From contig CAVPVW010000002.1 in assembly GCA_963709295.1 (NCBI GenBank), forward strand, positions 496,001 through 560,000: a DNA stretch of 64,000 bases, in the 5' to 3' direction. This DNA is from JBGPQJ01 sp963709295 (GTDB taxonomy: Bacteria; Chloroflexota; Anaerolineae; Anaerolineales; Villigracilaceae). Shown here piece after piece: positions 8,376-18,244 of this stretch. The translations under genes were made by a program, and so were the position numbers. The notes under the pieces are model-generated. The model was not told the DNA's origin. It did no database searches and saw only the letters and a program-made list of their open reading frames with translations. Each line of letters begins with the position of its first letter. Positions within the stretch are counted from its first letter, which is position 1.

Positions 8376-8756
8376 ATGACCAACATACCCAGCAACTTGA
8401 AGTACGCCGAGACCGACGAATGGTTTGACCCCGCTTCCGGCAAAATCGGATTGAGCGATTACGCCCAGTCGCAGCTTTCGGATATCGTGTTTGTAGAAAT
8501 CCTTGTCGAACCCGGTGATGCCCTCGAACCCGGAAAGGCCATCGCCTCGGTCGAGTCCGTGAAAGCCTCCGCCGAAGTGTACTCCCCCGTCAGCGGAAAA
8601 GTCACCGCAGTGAACGGAGACCTGCCCGGCAAGCCGGAATCCATCAACAGCGACCCCTACGGCGAAGCATGGCTGATCAAGGTGGAGGGCGGCAAAGGCG
8701 ACGGTATGAAGGATGCCGCTGCCTACGAAAAACACTGCGAATCGCGGGCACATTAA
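8376..8756 (+). CDS. gcvH: Glycine cleavage system H protein
   Basis: 126 residues, the normal length. It carries the lipoyl arm that shuttles the aminomethyl intermediate from the P-protein to the T- and L-proteins. The lipoylated lysine lies in SVESVKASAEVYSPVSG (around residue 62). Other conserved parts are KYAETDEWFD at the N-terminus, GLSDYAQSQLSDIVFVE and NSDPYGEAWLIKV. The start has AAGGAG seven bases upstream. It is the first gene after the glycine riboswitch and is followed after 38 bases by gcvPA. No gcvT lies in this operon. Confidence 0.97.
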   Translation: MTNIPSNLKYAETDEWFDPASGKIGLSDYAQSQLSDIVFVEILVEPGDALEPGKAIASVESVKASAEVYSPVSGKVTAVNGDLPGKPESINSDPYGEAWLIKVEGGKGDGMKDAAAYEKHCESRAH

Positions 8757-8794
8757 TCAGTCCATCCAACGATGGAGAAACCTCGGAACAACTC

Positions 8795-10162
8795 ATGACC
8801 TATATCCCCCACTCACCCAAGGAGCGGGATGCGATGCTCGCCGCGATCGGCGTGAAGAGCCTCTCTGACCTCTTCGAAGCCGTCCCGGTGGATTACCGCT
8901 TCCCTATTTTGGACATTCCCCCCGCGCTGACGGAGATGGAAGCCGCCGATGAGCTGGCGGGGATGGCAGATGCCAACTCCACCGCCGGCGACGACCTGAT
9001 CTCCTTCCTCGGGGCGGGCGCCTACCGCCATTATATCCCCGCTGCCGTGGACCACATCCTACGGCGAGGCGAGTTCTACACCGCCTACACTCCCTACCAG
9101 CCGGAAGTCTCGCAGGGCACCTTGCAGGCCATCTTTGAGTACCAATCGCTGATGACCAACCTGACCGGCATGGAGGTCTCCAACGCCTCGCATTACGACG
9201 GCGCGACCGCTGCGGCGGAGGCCGTCAACATGGCGGTGGCGAACTTCCGCGGCAAGCGCGGCAAGATCGTCGTCTCACCGACCGTGAATCCGCAGTACCG
9301 CGCCACCATCCGCACCTACACCCGGGGCATGGGCCTGACCCTGCTGGGCGACGATCCCACTGCAGACCTGTACGCCGGCCCCGAAGCGCTCGAAAGCCTG
9401 ATCGACACCGAGACCGCCCTGGTCATCGTGCAGTACCCCGATTTCTTCGGCCGGCTGACGGATCTGAGCGGATTCATCGCCAAGGTTCACGAAAAAGGCG
9501 CGCTGGTGTGCGTCGTCACCAACCCCACCGCGCTAGCCATGTTCAAGACTCCCGGTGCGATGGGCGCGGATATCGTCGTCGGCGAAGGACAGCCGCTCGG
9601 CATTCCGCTCTCGTTTGGCGGACCCTACCTCGGCTTCTTCACCACCCGCAAGCAGTTCGTCCACAAGATGTCGGGGCGGCTGGTCGGCGAAACGGTCGAC
9701 TCGCGCGGGCAGCGCGCCTACGTGCTGACGCTCACCGCGCGCGAGCAGCACATCAAACGCGAGCGCGCTACGTCCAACATCTGTACCAACCAGGGATTGA
9801 TGGCGCTCGGCTCAGCGGTGTACCTGTCGCTGCTGGGGAAATCCGGTCTGCGCCAGGTGGCGGAGTTGTGCTATCACAAGGCGCATTACGCCGCCGAACA
9901 GATCGCACAGATTCCCGGCTTCGGCACCTGTTTCACCGAGCCGTATTTCCACGAGTTCGCCATGTGCGGACCCGCGCCTGTCGCCGAGATTAATGCTTTC
10001 CTGCTCGAATCAGGCATCATCGGCGGGTACGATCTGGGACAGGACTACCCCTCGCTCAAGAATCACATGCTGATCGCTGTCACCGAAATGAATGCGATTG
10101 AAGAGATCGACATGCTGGTCGAAGCGCTGAGGGAATTCGCAGGGGAGGTGGTCAATGACTGA
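8795..10162 (+). CDS. gcvPA: Glycine dehydrogenase (decarboxylating) subunit 1
   Basis: 455 residues, the N-terminal half-type P-protein found in organisms with split GcvP. It begins MTYIPHSPKERDAML. It also has FLGAGAYRHYIPAAVDHIL, the TAYTPYQPEVSQGTLQ motif and SNASHYDGATAAAEA, all typical of GcvPA. With subunit 2 it decarboxylates glycine using PLP and loads the remaining group on lipoyl-GcvH. The chosen ATG gives the normal N-terminus; the sequence upstream overlaps gcvH out of frame. Its stop overlaps the start of gcvPB by 8 bases, implying translational coupling. GC content is visibly high compared with neighbours. Confidence 0.96.
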   Translation: MTYIPHSPKERDAMLAAIGVKSLSDLFEAVPVDYRFPILDIPPALTEMEAADELAGMADANSTAGDDLISFLGAGAYRHYIPAAVDHILRRGEFYTAYTPYQPEVSQGTLQAIFEYQSLMTNLTGMEVSNASHYDGATAAAEAVNMAVANFRGKRGKIVVSPTVNPQYRATIRTYTRGMGLTLLGDDPTADLYAGPEALESLIDTETALVIVQYPDFFGRLTDLSGFIAKVHEKGALVCVVTNPTALAMFKTPGAMGADIVVGEGQPLGIPLSFGGPYLGFFTTRKQFVHKMSGRLVGETVDSRGQRAYVLTLTAREQHIKRERATSNICTNQGLMALGSAVYLSLLGKSGLRQVAELCYHKAHYAAEQIAQIPGFGTCFTEPYFHEFAMCGPAPVAEINAFLLESGIIGGYDLGQDYPSLKNHMLIAVTEMNAIEEIDMLVEALREFAGEVVND

Positions 10163-11669
10163 AGTGACTCTCAAACCCGATAAGACCGCCACCGTTGTCG
10201 AACCGACTCTCTACGAGCTGTCCTCTCCCGGCCGCACCGGGGTGACCTTCCCCGAACCGGATGTGCCGTTCGCGGACGTCCCCGAGGACTTGCTGCGCGA
10301 AGACCTGCCGCTGCCCGAACTGGCCGAAGTGGACGTCATTCGCCACTACGTGCGGCTCTCGAAGTTCAACTACAGCGTGGACGATGGCTTCTACCCGCTC
10401 GGCTCATGCACGATGAAATACAACCCGAAAATAAACGAAGACACCGCCCGCCTGGCCGGATTTGCCAACGCGCACCCCCTCCAGCCGATCGAGACGGTGC
10501 AGGGCGCGCTGGCGCTGATGTACCAGCTGCAGGATTGGCTGAAGGAGATCAGCGGGTTTGCCGCGGTCACCCTCCAGCCGGCGGCAGGCGCGCACGGCGA
10601 ACTGACCGGCGTGCTGATCATGCGCGCCTATCACCAGTCCCGCGGCGATGCGAAGCGGGTCAAGATGCTGATCCCCGACTCCGCTCACGGCACGAATCCG
10701 GCTTCCTCGGGCGTGACCGGGCTGCAGGTCGTGCAGATCCCCTCCGACCCGCGCGGCAACGTCGACCTCAAGGCGCTCAAAGCCGCCTGCGACGACACGG
10801 TGGCCGGCATCATGCTGACCAACCCCAACACGCTGGGCATGTTCGACGAGAACGTGGTCGAAGTCTGCAAGATGGTTCATGACTGCGGCGGCCTGGTCTA
10901 CGGCGACGGTGCCAATCTCAACGCGCTGCTGGGCATCGTCCGTCCTGGCGAACTGGGCATCGACGTGATGCACTTCAACCTGCACAAGACCTTCTCCACG
11001 CCGCATGGCGGCGGAGGACCAGGCTCGGGTCCCGTCGGCGTGGCGGCGCATTTGGCCGACTTCCTGCCCTCGCCGCTGATCGGCATCGTCGAAGAGGAAA
11101 ATGAAGAGGATGGCATCCCGCCGCTTTACGGATATGTCACCCCGATAAAATCCATCGGCAGGATGAAAGCATTCAACGGTCACTTCGGCATGCACGTGCG
11201 CGCCTTCACCTACATCGCCATGCACGGCGCAGAAGGGCTGCGGAATATTGCCGAGTATGCCGTGCTGAACGCCAACTACCTCCAGGCGCGCATCAAGGGC
11301 GCCTATCATGTGCCGTACGACCGCATCTGCATGCACGAGTTCGTCGCGGAGGGGCAGTTCGCAGGCTCCGACATCCGCGCGCTGGACATCGCCAAGCGCC
11401 TGATGGACTACAAGTTCCACCCGCCGACGAACTATTTCCCGCTGATCGTGCACGAGGCCCTAATGATCGAGCCGACCGAGACGGAGAACAAGGACACGCT
11501 GGACGCGTTTGCCGATGCGCTGCTCAAGATCGCCGAGGAAGCGAAGACGCAGCCCGAGCTGGTCAAGTCCGCGCCGCACAGCACGCCCTTCGGACGCATG
11601 GACGAGGTCAAGGCTGCCCGTGAGCTGGTGCTGTGCTGCTGGCTGCCCGAGGATTACGGGAACGAGTAA
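10155..11669 (+). CDS. gcvPB: Glycine dehydrogenase (decarboxylating) subunit 2
   Basis: 504 residues, the PLP-binding half of the split P-protein. The PLP lysine lies in HFNLHKTFSTPHGGGGPGSG (about residue 278). Other conserved blocks are YPLGSCTMKYNPK, PAAGAHGELTGVLIMRAYH and SAHGTNPASSG. The C-terminal part has CMHEFVAEG and the substrate-region KFHPPTNYFP. It overlaps gcvPA by 8 bases and ends the riboswitch operon, followed by a strong terminator. The T- and L-proteins must be encoded elsewhere. Confidence 0.97.
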   Translation: MTEVTLKPDKTATVVEPTLYELSSPGRTGVTFPEPDVPFADVPEDLLREDLPLPELAEVDVIRHYVRLSKFNYSVDDGFYPLGSCTMKYNPKINEDTARLAGFANAHPLQPIETVQGALALMYQLQDWLKEISGFAAVTLQPAAGAHGELTGVLIMRAYHQSRGDAKRVKMLIPDSAHGTNPASSGVTGLQVVQIPSDPRGNVDLKALKAACDDTVAGIMLTNPNTLGMFDENVVEVCKMVHDCGGLVYGDGANLNALLGIVRPGELGIDVMHFNLHKTFSTPHGGGGPGSGPVGVAAHLADFLPSPLIGIVEEENEEDGIPPLYGYVTPIKSIGRMKAFNGHFGMHVRAFTYIAMHGAEGLRNIAEYAVLNANYLQARIKGAYHVPYDRICMHEFVAEGQFAGSDIRALDIAKRLMDYKFHPPTNYFPLIVHEALMIEPTETENKDTLDAFADALLKIAEEAKTQPELVKSAPHSTPFGRMDEVKAARELVLCCWLPEDYGNE

Positions 11670-11693
11670 GAAGCTTTTCTGAAGATATATACT

Positions 11694-11729
11694 CAGTCCC
11701 CTGTTTCATTCGAAACAGGGGACTGTTTT
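11694..11729 (+). terminator. Intrinsic terminator of the gcv operon
   Basis: A perfect 14-bp stem (CAGTCCCCTGTTTC/GAAACAGGGGACTG) with an ATTC loop and TTTT. It lies between converging genes and may act on both strands. Confidence 0.92.
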
Positions 11730-11771
11730 ACTATCTGGTCCTCAGGTTTTTTTAGTTATGCCAAATTCTTA

Positions 11772-12279
11772 TCAGATGTCACTCTTCCCGGCTTCTGGTT
11801 GCCCTTTACCCGCGTCCCCCAAATCGATCTTGCGCGACCGGTATTCATCGTAATCGGGCACCAGGCGATTATATTCACTATCCATCAAAGGGGATGAAAT
11901 CATGAAATCTGCTGTAGCCCGATTGCAGGCGATGGGGATGTTCCACACCACGGCCATGCGCAGGAGCGCCTTTACGTCCGGGTCATGCGGCTGCGGTTCC
12001 AACGGGTCCCAAAAGAAGATCAGGAAATCTATCTCGTTGCTGACGATCTTGGCGCCAATTTGCTGGTCACCGCCCAACGGTCCGCTCTGGAGTTTATCGG
12101 ATCTTGAAACCCAGATGCTTCTCCAGGGTCTCGCCGGTGGTGCCGGTGGCATACACTTCGTGATGCGCGAGCAGATCGCGGTTGTACTTTGCCCATTCCA
12201 ACAAATCGCGTTTCTTGTTGTCATGCGCAACCAGGGCGATCTTCTTGTCCGACACCATGACGATCTTCTTATGTTGCAT
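11772..12279 (-). CDS. mgsA: Methylglyoxal synthase (one frameshift)
   Basis: Read across one extra base this is a 168-residue methylglyoxal synthase, which converts dihydroxyacetone phosphate to methylglyoxal and phosphate. The first part has KKIALVAHDNKKRDLL and YATGTTGETL. The second has SGPLGGDQQIGA, IDFLIFFWDPLEPQPHDPDV (with the catalytic Asp) and KALLRMAVVWNIPIACNRAT. The two parts are in adjacent frames; deleting one base of the GG at 12099-12100 joins them as GFKIDKLQSG, matching the family. The gene is last in a run of small minus-strand genes. A link with glycerol metabolism at 0-2 kb through dihydroxyacetone phosphate is natural, though the loci are apart. Confidence 0.88.
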
Positions 12280-12376
12280 ACAGGCGAGTCCTTTCTCTAA
12301 GGCAACCTATCTCCGTACCTTCTAAAATGATTGACGACATGCATCACATGCTTAAGTCATGCCCGATTGCTCCATA

Positions 12377-12799
12377 TCAATATTTCTTCAAAGGCAGATT
12401 CGATCCGCAATACGGGCAGGCAGCACTGGCGTCGCCTATCCAGCGGACGTCCGCTGCGCGGGTCGGCGCTCCGCATTTGGGGCAAGCCAGGGGCAGCCAT
12501 TCTGCGCGATGAGTTCCAGCGGGAGGCGCAACCGTCTCCACACGCGGCGGAGGCGCAGGGGGGACCTCAGGTTTTTCCTCGGCGACCGGTTCTGGCTGCT
12601 TCTCGTCGCCTTCACCTTTGTCCCCTCGCTTCACGGCTGATTCGAGCAGGATACTGATGACCACCAGGATCAAGATTCCCGGCCACCAGTTATCCGTCAT
12701 CGCCAGGACAGCCAGACCAACCAGCCAGAGCACTGCATGAATCTGTCCTCTCCGGCGTACCACCCTTTTCGTCCTGATTTTTCTTTTCATTCTATACAT
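12377..12799 (-). CDS. Small membrane protein with C-terminal zinc ribbon
   Basis: 140 residues. A very basic N-terminus (RKIRTKRVVRRR) is followed by two short hydrophobic helices (about residues 22-52), a charged Pro-rich linker (about 60-98) and a zinc-ribbon-like end with CPKCG and CPYCG separated by about 20 residues. The ATG has GGGAGA upstream. No family recognised with certainty. The layout suggests a membrane-anchored protein exposing a zinc finger to the cytoplasm. Its neighbours are YqcC-type and methylglyoxal synthase genes on the same strand. Confidence 0.7.
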   Translation of the reverse strand: MYRMKRKIRTKRVVRRRGQIHAVLWLVGLAVLAMTDNWWPGILILVVISILLESAVKRGDKGEGDEKQPEPVAEEKPEVPPAPPPRVETVAPPAGTHRAEWLPLACPKCGAPTRAADVRWIGDASAACPYCGSNLPLKKY

Positions 12800-12812
12800 G
12801 GTAATCTCCCGG

Positions 12813-13157
12813 TTATTTCCTTCTACGAAACAAATCGTCGAACTCGCCCAGCAATGTCACCAAGCCCGAAGCAGTTGCGTCCCCGTCGAATTCCCTAACC
12901 GCCTGCACTCCCACCATGCTATCCGAAGGGAAGTCACCCTTCTGCGCGATGATCGACCTTACGCGGGGGATCAGAATGAACTGCAGCCACTGCGAGAAAG
13001 CCATGGTATCCATCGCAAAGGCTTGATGAAACTCATAGGCCTCCTCAGGCAGCGGCTCAGGGCTCCAATACTCGATGCGCTTCATTTCTGCTTCTATCTC
13101 GGATATCTTGCGCTCAGCCTCGGGATAAAGGTCAACTGAGGATGATTTTTTCGGCAT
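12813..13157 (-). CDS. YqcC-family protein
   Basis: 114 residues, mostly helical. The pattern EAEMKRIEYWSPEPLPEEAY, then AMDTMAFSQWLQFILIPRV, matches the YqcC (DUF446) family, in which a Phe-x-x-Trp-Leu-Gln-x-hydrophobic-x-x-Pro-Arg core is conserved. The C-terminal 35 residues are extra and end in FDDLFRRRK. No biochemical role is established for the family. It lies 13 bases upstream of the zinc-ribbon gene and is probably cotranscribed with it. Confidence 0.72.
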   Translation of the reverse strand: MPKKSSSVDLYPEAERKISEIEAEMKRIEYWSPEPLPEEAYEFHQAFAMDTMAFSQWLQFILIPRVRSIIAQKGDFPSDSMVGVQAVREFDGDATASGLVTLLGEFDDLFRRRK

Positions 13158-13243
13158 TGATCCATCCTTGGGAAATCCAAAAACGGTGCTTGGTAAGACA
13201 CAGCCTTGTTGAGCGCTATGACAAATTTATTAACTCACCTTTC

Positions 13244-13633
13244 CTAATGCGGTACAAGGAACTCACCCAGAAGGAAGAAGATTAAGAACGCCCCAGGCAG
13301 GACTGCCAGCCAGACCATCCATGACCGCTCGCGATTCTTGATCAACGCGACCAAACCGATCACAGCTGCAGCAAATCCACACAAAATCATAAAGAATCCA
13401 AAGAAAATCAAGATGGCCTGCAGCCAGGGCGCTTCCTCCATTGTAGGAAGAAGTTCGGTGAAATTGGTCACGTACATAATCAATGGATTGACCAGGAAGA
13501 AGAGCACGACGAACGCTGAAAATAAACCAAATGCCCACCAACCCAGCCTGGTTACCGGTCGCGAGAAGAATATCCCCTTCTGCTTCTGACCCCCCGATGA
13601 AAGACCATCCGGAACTACCGAATCCAATTTCAT
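13244..13633 (-). CDS. Hypothetical three-helix membrane protein
   Basis: 129 residues with hydrophobic stretches at about 32-55, 70-98 and 105-127. There are no recognisable motifs. AGGAGG lies seven bases before the ATG, supporting the start. It is in a same-strand group with a YqcC-type gene downstream and a large membrane protein upstream. Confidence 0.65.
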   Translation of the reverse strand: MKLDSVVPDGLSSGGQKQKGIFFSRPVTRLGWWAFGLFSAFVVLFFLVNPLIMYVTNFTELLPTMEEAPWLQAILIFFGFFMILCGFAAAVIGLVALIKNRERSWMVWLAVLPGAFLIFFLLGEFLVPH

Positions 13634-13684
13634 CCGACGCCTCCTGTTTGAGAAAAGTGATGGCGAATAAGGATTGGAGCTAAT

Positions 13685-15740
13685 TCACTGCCGGCAGGCT
13701 GTCGCGGTGATCGCTTCCTGCATCCCGGGTGAAAATTCCTGACCAGCCTCCTGCATACTTTTAATTACGTTGCAGGCCTGGAGACGGTTGTAGGCATTGT
13801 ATTTTGGGACATCATAGGAAGCTATGGTTGGGCCAGACTCCACAGAGGTGATCTTCGCCATGGTATCCATAAAACGACTCTCATCACCAGCAACAGCGAA
13901 AGCTTGTAAGAAAGGCATCCATTCCAGCCGTTCATTGGGATGCAGTGTTTGTATTTCCACGTCCTTTGCCAAATCAAGAATACCTTTCCAGTCCTCGTTC
14001 TGGAGGGCAAGCTCCGCCTTTTCGAAATAATAGCACCATTTTCGGGCAGGCTCCGGCCCAAAGACGACGGGATCCACATTGAGGCGACTCGGCATCCGTC
14101 AGGACGTTGTCGATTTTCGAGTACGCACCAGTGACCAAAATGGAATCGGGATCGTTATACGAATACCAGGGGTACTTTGGGTTGATAATATGGACGCAAG
14201 CGGCTTTCGTCGGCTGACTCATGACCAAAAGATTGCCGGGATCGACGACGCCGACATGGGTCCGGTAATCCGTCTCGTATTTCGAGCCCGATAAAATTTC
14301 CTTTGAAGTCCAGGCATATTGGCTGATTCCGTAAAGCGGGTAAGTGACCGGTAATATATCTGGCTCAGGATAGTAAATAAAGTTTGCAGGTCCATGGACG
14401 GCATCATAATCTTCGCCGTAAGTCACGGTCGGATAACTGACAAACAGGGTCGTCCCTTCCTGGATGTCCGGCGCACGCCAGGCCACCTGATGCCAGAAAT
14501 TGGCAATCACCTGCTCCTCATTCAGAATTCCGGCGGAAGCGGAAGCATGAGTCATCACCGCCAGAAACACCAGGATGGCAATTAGCCCTATCCGAACGTA
14601 GCGGGAGGAAATTAAATAGACCACCCCCCCAACCAGGATTGCAGCAGCCAGGGAAGCCGGCATGGCATAATGCGAAAAGGCTCCAAACATCACCACGCGA
14701 TTTGCAACGATGACGGGAAGGATACCGGCCACCACACCAATCAACCCGATCGAAATGGCGCTCTTTAACCTGTCGTTCTGTTCGTATTGACCGCGATGCC
14801 AAAGCAAGACAGCAGCGGTCAGTGCCGCCGCCAGTCCCGCGATGACCAGTCCTATGAAAATCTCCCGGTTGTCCTGGCTGAAGAATCCCTGGAAATTTGG
14901 CGACCACCAGGCCAGGACAGCCTGGTTGACGGTGCTCCGAAACAGGTTCAAACCCCAGGTCAACCCACCGCGGATGGGAGACTGCAGGATGGTGCTGAAC
15001 TGTAATCCGATATCCGTGGCGGGACGCTGGTTATCGAAGATGAAAATCCGCCAGAAGAGGTAAATCCCCGGTATGAGCGCGGCTGGAAGCCAGGCGCGGA
15101 GTGTCACCATTCCTCTTTTTCGCCAGGATGATTCCGCCTGTCTGTTGCCTGTAAAAATATAAATGCATAGCAGGCGGAAGGCCTCCATGCCAATCGCATA
15201 ATCGATCAGCAGGATGTATCCCAACCCTGTAAAAATTGAAAGTGTCCATAATAATACTTTGCTGAGCATCCTGGTCGCTTCGATAGCCTTCAGAGATAAG
15301 ATGATGGACAAGACCTGTAAGCATATGCTGAGAATTTTCGGCTGGTCCTCAAATCCTTCCAGCCAGCGTGTATAACCGGGATAGAGCACAAACAACAAGC
15401 TCATGATCAGGGCAGCTTCGAGGTGCTCTGGCCAAAGCAGACGGAACAACCAGAAGGCAAGGAGACCGGCCAGTAATCGAAGCAAGAAGCTTACCCAGTG
15501 ATAAGGAGCAGGGTTTACCCCGAAGAGTCGATAGTATGCTTCGAAAAGGTAGCCTCGCGCAGGCCGATCGATCTCGAACATTTCGTGGAAGGTGTCAGGG
15601 CCGCCCTTCATGCGATCGACCGTGTAGTACCAATCGTCGCGATAAACGGTTGCCTGGTTGAGCGCCGGCAGGTAAGTCAGGGCGGTGACAATGACTAGAA
15701 GGAAATATCCAATGAGAAGGAATTTGGCAGGTCTTTTCAT
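13685..15740 (-). CDS. GT-C-like polytopic membrane protein (one frameshift)
   Basis: About 684 residues when read across one extra base. The first ~400 residues hold about ten membrane helices. The first extracytoplasmic loop carries an Asp pair, VYRDDWYYT, and then EIDRPARGYLFEAYY, the arrangement seen in GT-C glycosyltransferases and dolichyl-phosphate-mannose mannosyltransferase relatives. A soluble C-terminal part of about 230 residues follows. The last 130 codons are in a different frame; removing a base near 14083-14103 joins SKIDNVLTD to PSRLNVDPVVFG. I infer a lipid-linked sugar transferase or related membrane protein; donor and acceptor unknown. No ribosome site is obvious. Confidence 0.65.
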
Positions 15741-15871
15741 GAGTCGGAGGTTACTGGCAAGAGTTTGAAATTTGAACGTCTAACGATGAAATGATGATTT
15801 GAGATATATGAGTTGATATGCGGTCTGATATCTCTATTATAGTTTATAGATTATTGGCCTGGTAAATTAGA

Positions 15872-15899
15872 AGGCTCCATGGCAAGCACCATGGAGCCT
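15872..15899 (-). terminator. Hairpin terminator after the GH25 gene
   Basis: A perfect 11-bp stem (AGGCTCCATGG/CCATGGAGCCT) with a 6-base loop; on the minus strand it is followed by TCTAATTT. It lies 25 bases beyond the GH25 stop. Confidence 0.8.
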
Positions 15900-15924
15900 C
15901 GAAGTAAAATAAATCAAACGTGGA

Positions 15925-16800
15925 TCAGGACGCGTTGACCTCTGCCTGACGCACAGTACGGTAAAGCTGAACTCGGTCCAGTTCATTAATCCGGGAGCCT
16001 TTGACCGTATCGGATGGGTCTGTGAGCGGACCTACCTCCACTCTTCGCTGGTCAACGTATTTTTGCAGGCGCTCCAATTCATCGAGACGGGCGGCCTTAT
16101 TCGGATCGACAGGCACCGGCTGAGGGAGGTTTGCATAGGCATAAAGATCAGCTTCGGTCCCGTTGAAGTAATTGAGGTCCACATTGGTACTCTCGCAGCC
16201 GTATTTTTTACCGTCGCCTTTGTCCGAGTATTGCCAGAATGTCCAATTCGTAAATGGCGGTTTTAAATTGGGGTTGGCCGGGACAGTCTGGTAATAATAT
16301 TGCGCCCACCAAATCGGGTACTGAAGCCAGTATTGCTCGGTGGAACCGTAGGAATTCCAGAAACTCGACCCGGTATAAATGATGCACCTTCTTCCGCTCA
16401 AGGAATAGAAGGAATCCAGGAAATTCTTGAATGCAGTTCTGACCGTGGCAGCAGGCAGGGTGCCGGCACTTTCATAATCGCAGACCGGCGGGAAATTCAA
16501 TTGCAGGTTCTTGACCACGCCCCAATAAAAGACCGCCTGATCGATCGCCCATTGATTGGCAGTTTTGTTGGAAGGTTTATTCTTGAAATCCAGGAAGTGG
16601 TACGTTCCGCGAAGAATCCCGGAAGTGCCTGCATTTTGCCAGTTCAACACAAAATCAGGATCAAGATAGAGCGCCTGACTGGCCTTGATGAACGCAAAAC
16701 TGGCGCCTGCTGACTTCGCCTTGGCGAAATCCACCATCTGCGGGGTGGAGTTGTTATCCTGCCAGAGTGAAACATCAATGCCCAGAGCTTTATCGGCCAT
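15925..16800 (-). CDS. GH25-family lysozyme (1,4-beta-N-acetylmuramidase)
   Basis: 291 residues. The GH25 fold is clear: GIDVSLWQD at the N-terminus (first catalytic-site Asp), SFAFIKASQ, GTYHFLDF and PPVCDYESAGTL with the Asp-Tyr-Glu catalytic motif. IIYTGSSFW, PIWWAQYY and FTNWTFWQYSDKG follow. These enzymes cleave the glycan strands of peptidoglycan. There is no signal peptide, so export would need another route. The last 65 residues are charged and helical, perhaps a targeting or oligomer tail. The ATG with AGAGAGGAT upstream is preferred; an in-frame extension upstream has no family similarity. Confidence 0.9.
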   Translation of the reverse strand: MADKALGIDVSLWQDNNSTPQMVDFAKAKSAGASFAFIKASQALYLDPDFVLNWQNAGTSGILRGTYHFLDFKNKPSNKTANQWAIDQAVFYWGVVKNLQLNFPPVCDYESAGTLPAATVRTAFKNFLDSFYSLSGRRCIIYTGSSFWNSYGSTEQYWLQYPIWWAQYYYQTVPANPNLKPPFTNWTFWQYSDKGDGKKYGCESTNVDLNYFNGTEADLYAYANLPQPVPVDPNKAARLDELERLQKYVDQRRVEVGPLTDPSDTVKGSRINELDRVQLYRTVRQAEVNAS

Positions 16801-17031
16801 AATATCCTCTCTTTCTGCGATTCTGGTTGGTAAATCCTGTTCCCTGCACAACCAAATATGATAATCCATACCAAATCTATCATTATGTGTTACGGGTGTC
16901 AATACACCCGGCAAGCCTCTCCGTTGGAGCTTTCCTTGCCGAAATTAATGCTTTATTATGGGATACAATCGCCGGATTATATTGAGTTTTTTGATACACT
17001 TATGGAGCAACCTTCCAAATACACCAAGCCT

Positions 17032-18213
17032 ATGAAAATCCTTACCATCGACATTGGTACCGGTACCCAGGACATCCATCTTTACGATTCCCGAATGGAT
17101 ATCGAGAACGGCTTTAAAGTGGTCGTCCCCTCTCCCACCATGATCATCCATCAACGCATCCGTGAAGCCACCCATCAGGGTCAGCCCATCCTGCTGACCG
17201 GGGTGATGATGGGAGGCGGACCCAGTGCCTGGGCGGTTGAAGGACATCTCAAAGCAGGATTGCCCGTGTACGCCACACCGGCTGCCGCGCGGACGCTCAA
17301 CGACGAGCTTGAAAAAGTGGAAAAGCTCGGAGTCAGGCTGGTCTCGGAAGAGGAGGCCAGCAGGTTGACAAAATCCACGCTGACTGTTGAATTGCGCGAT
17401 CTCGACCTCCCCGCCATCTGGTCTGCGTTCAACCAATTTGGGGTGACCCTGAAGGACCTCGCTGCTGTCGCAGTGGCCGTGTTCGATCACGGCGATGCAC
17501 CTCCCGGTACCTCGGATCGACAATTTCGTTTCGATTACCTCGACGACCGCATCCGCGCTTCGAATTCGAGAGCGAATCCTCTCTCTGCCTTTGCCTTCCT
17601 TCGGGACGAAATTCCGCAAATCATGACCCGTCTGCAGGCGGTCGCTCATTCTGCCTGGGACCTGGATTGTCCGCTCGTGGTCATGGACACCGCCCCTGCT
17701 GCCGTGCTGGGAGCGACATTTGACCCTGTCGTCGCCAGCAAGACGCGAAAAATCATCACCAACGTGGGCAATTTCCATACTCTCGCTTTCCGGCTGGGTG
17801 ACGCGCAGGACGGGTCCGGCTCACAAATTGAAGGACTCTTCGAGCATCACACAGGAGAAATCAACCTCCCCAAACTGGAATCCTTGCTGCGACGTCTGGC
17901 GGATGGGACTCTCCAACATCAGGAAGTGTTCGATGATATGGGCCATGGCGCCTTGATGTATGATGCATCACCCCTCTCCTTTGGGGAAGGGACCTTTGAT
18001 ATCGTCGTCACCGGTCCTCGCCGCTCCATGTTTGGATGCCGCAAAGTGGCGGGAGCGCTGCGTCCCTATTTTGCGTCTCCCTTTGGTGATATGATGCTGG
18101 CTGGCAACATTGGCCTGCTCGCCGCTACTGCAGACATCCTGCCGGAACTCTCTGAGCCCATCCTCGCATCTCTCAAAGCGGATGGCGGCAAGGGATCTGC
18201 ACCTTGGGATTGA
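17032..18213 (+). CDS. DUF1786 ASKHA-like protein
   Basis: 393 residues. The start MKILTIDIGTGTQDIHLYD has a phosphate-binding loop of the actin/sugar-kinase type. Later parts include LLTGVMMGGGPSAWA, VVMDTAPAAVLGA, TNVGNFHTLAF (a second loop), HHTGEI and the C-terminal FGDMMLAGNIGLLAA. This matches DUF1786, sometimes labelled pyruvate-formate-lyase-activating-like on weak grounds. Its function is unknown and I do not assign one. No good ribosome site precedes this ATG. A VOC-protein gene follows after 31 bases on the same strand. Confidence 0.8.
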   Translation: MKILTIDIGTGTQDIHLYDSRMDIENGFKVVVPSPTMIIHQRIREATHQGQPILLTGVMMGGGPSAWAVEGHLKAGLPVYATPAAARTLNDELEKVEKLGVRLVSEEEASRLTKSTLTVELRDLDLPAIWSAFNQFGVTLKDLAAVAVAVFDHGDAPPGTSDRQFRFDYLDDRIRASNSRANPLSAFAFLRDEIPQIMTRLQAVAHSAWDLDCPLVVMDTAPAAVLGATFDPVVASKTRKIITNVGNFHTLAFRLGDAQDGSGSQIEGLFEHHTGEINLPKLESLLRRLADGTLQHQEVFDDMGHGALMYDASPLSFGEGTFDIVVTGPRRSMFGCRKVAGALRPYFASPFGDMMLAGNIGLLAATADILPELSEPILASLKADGGKGSAPWD

Positions 18214-18244
18214 TGGTGATTGGACATTCTTGCGAAAGGGAATT

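Noticed and set aside
10404..11453. A 349-codon open frame on the minus strand, antisense to gcvPB
   Set aside because: It is a shadow of a GC-rich gene with strong codon bias. It has no ribosome site or family motif, whereas gcvPB is unmistakable.
18110..18244. Upstream extension of the VOC protein gene
   Set aside because: It overlaps DUF1786 out of frame and has no family similarity. The ATG at 18245 has a ribosome site and begins at the fold.
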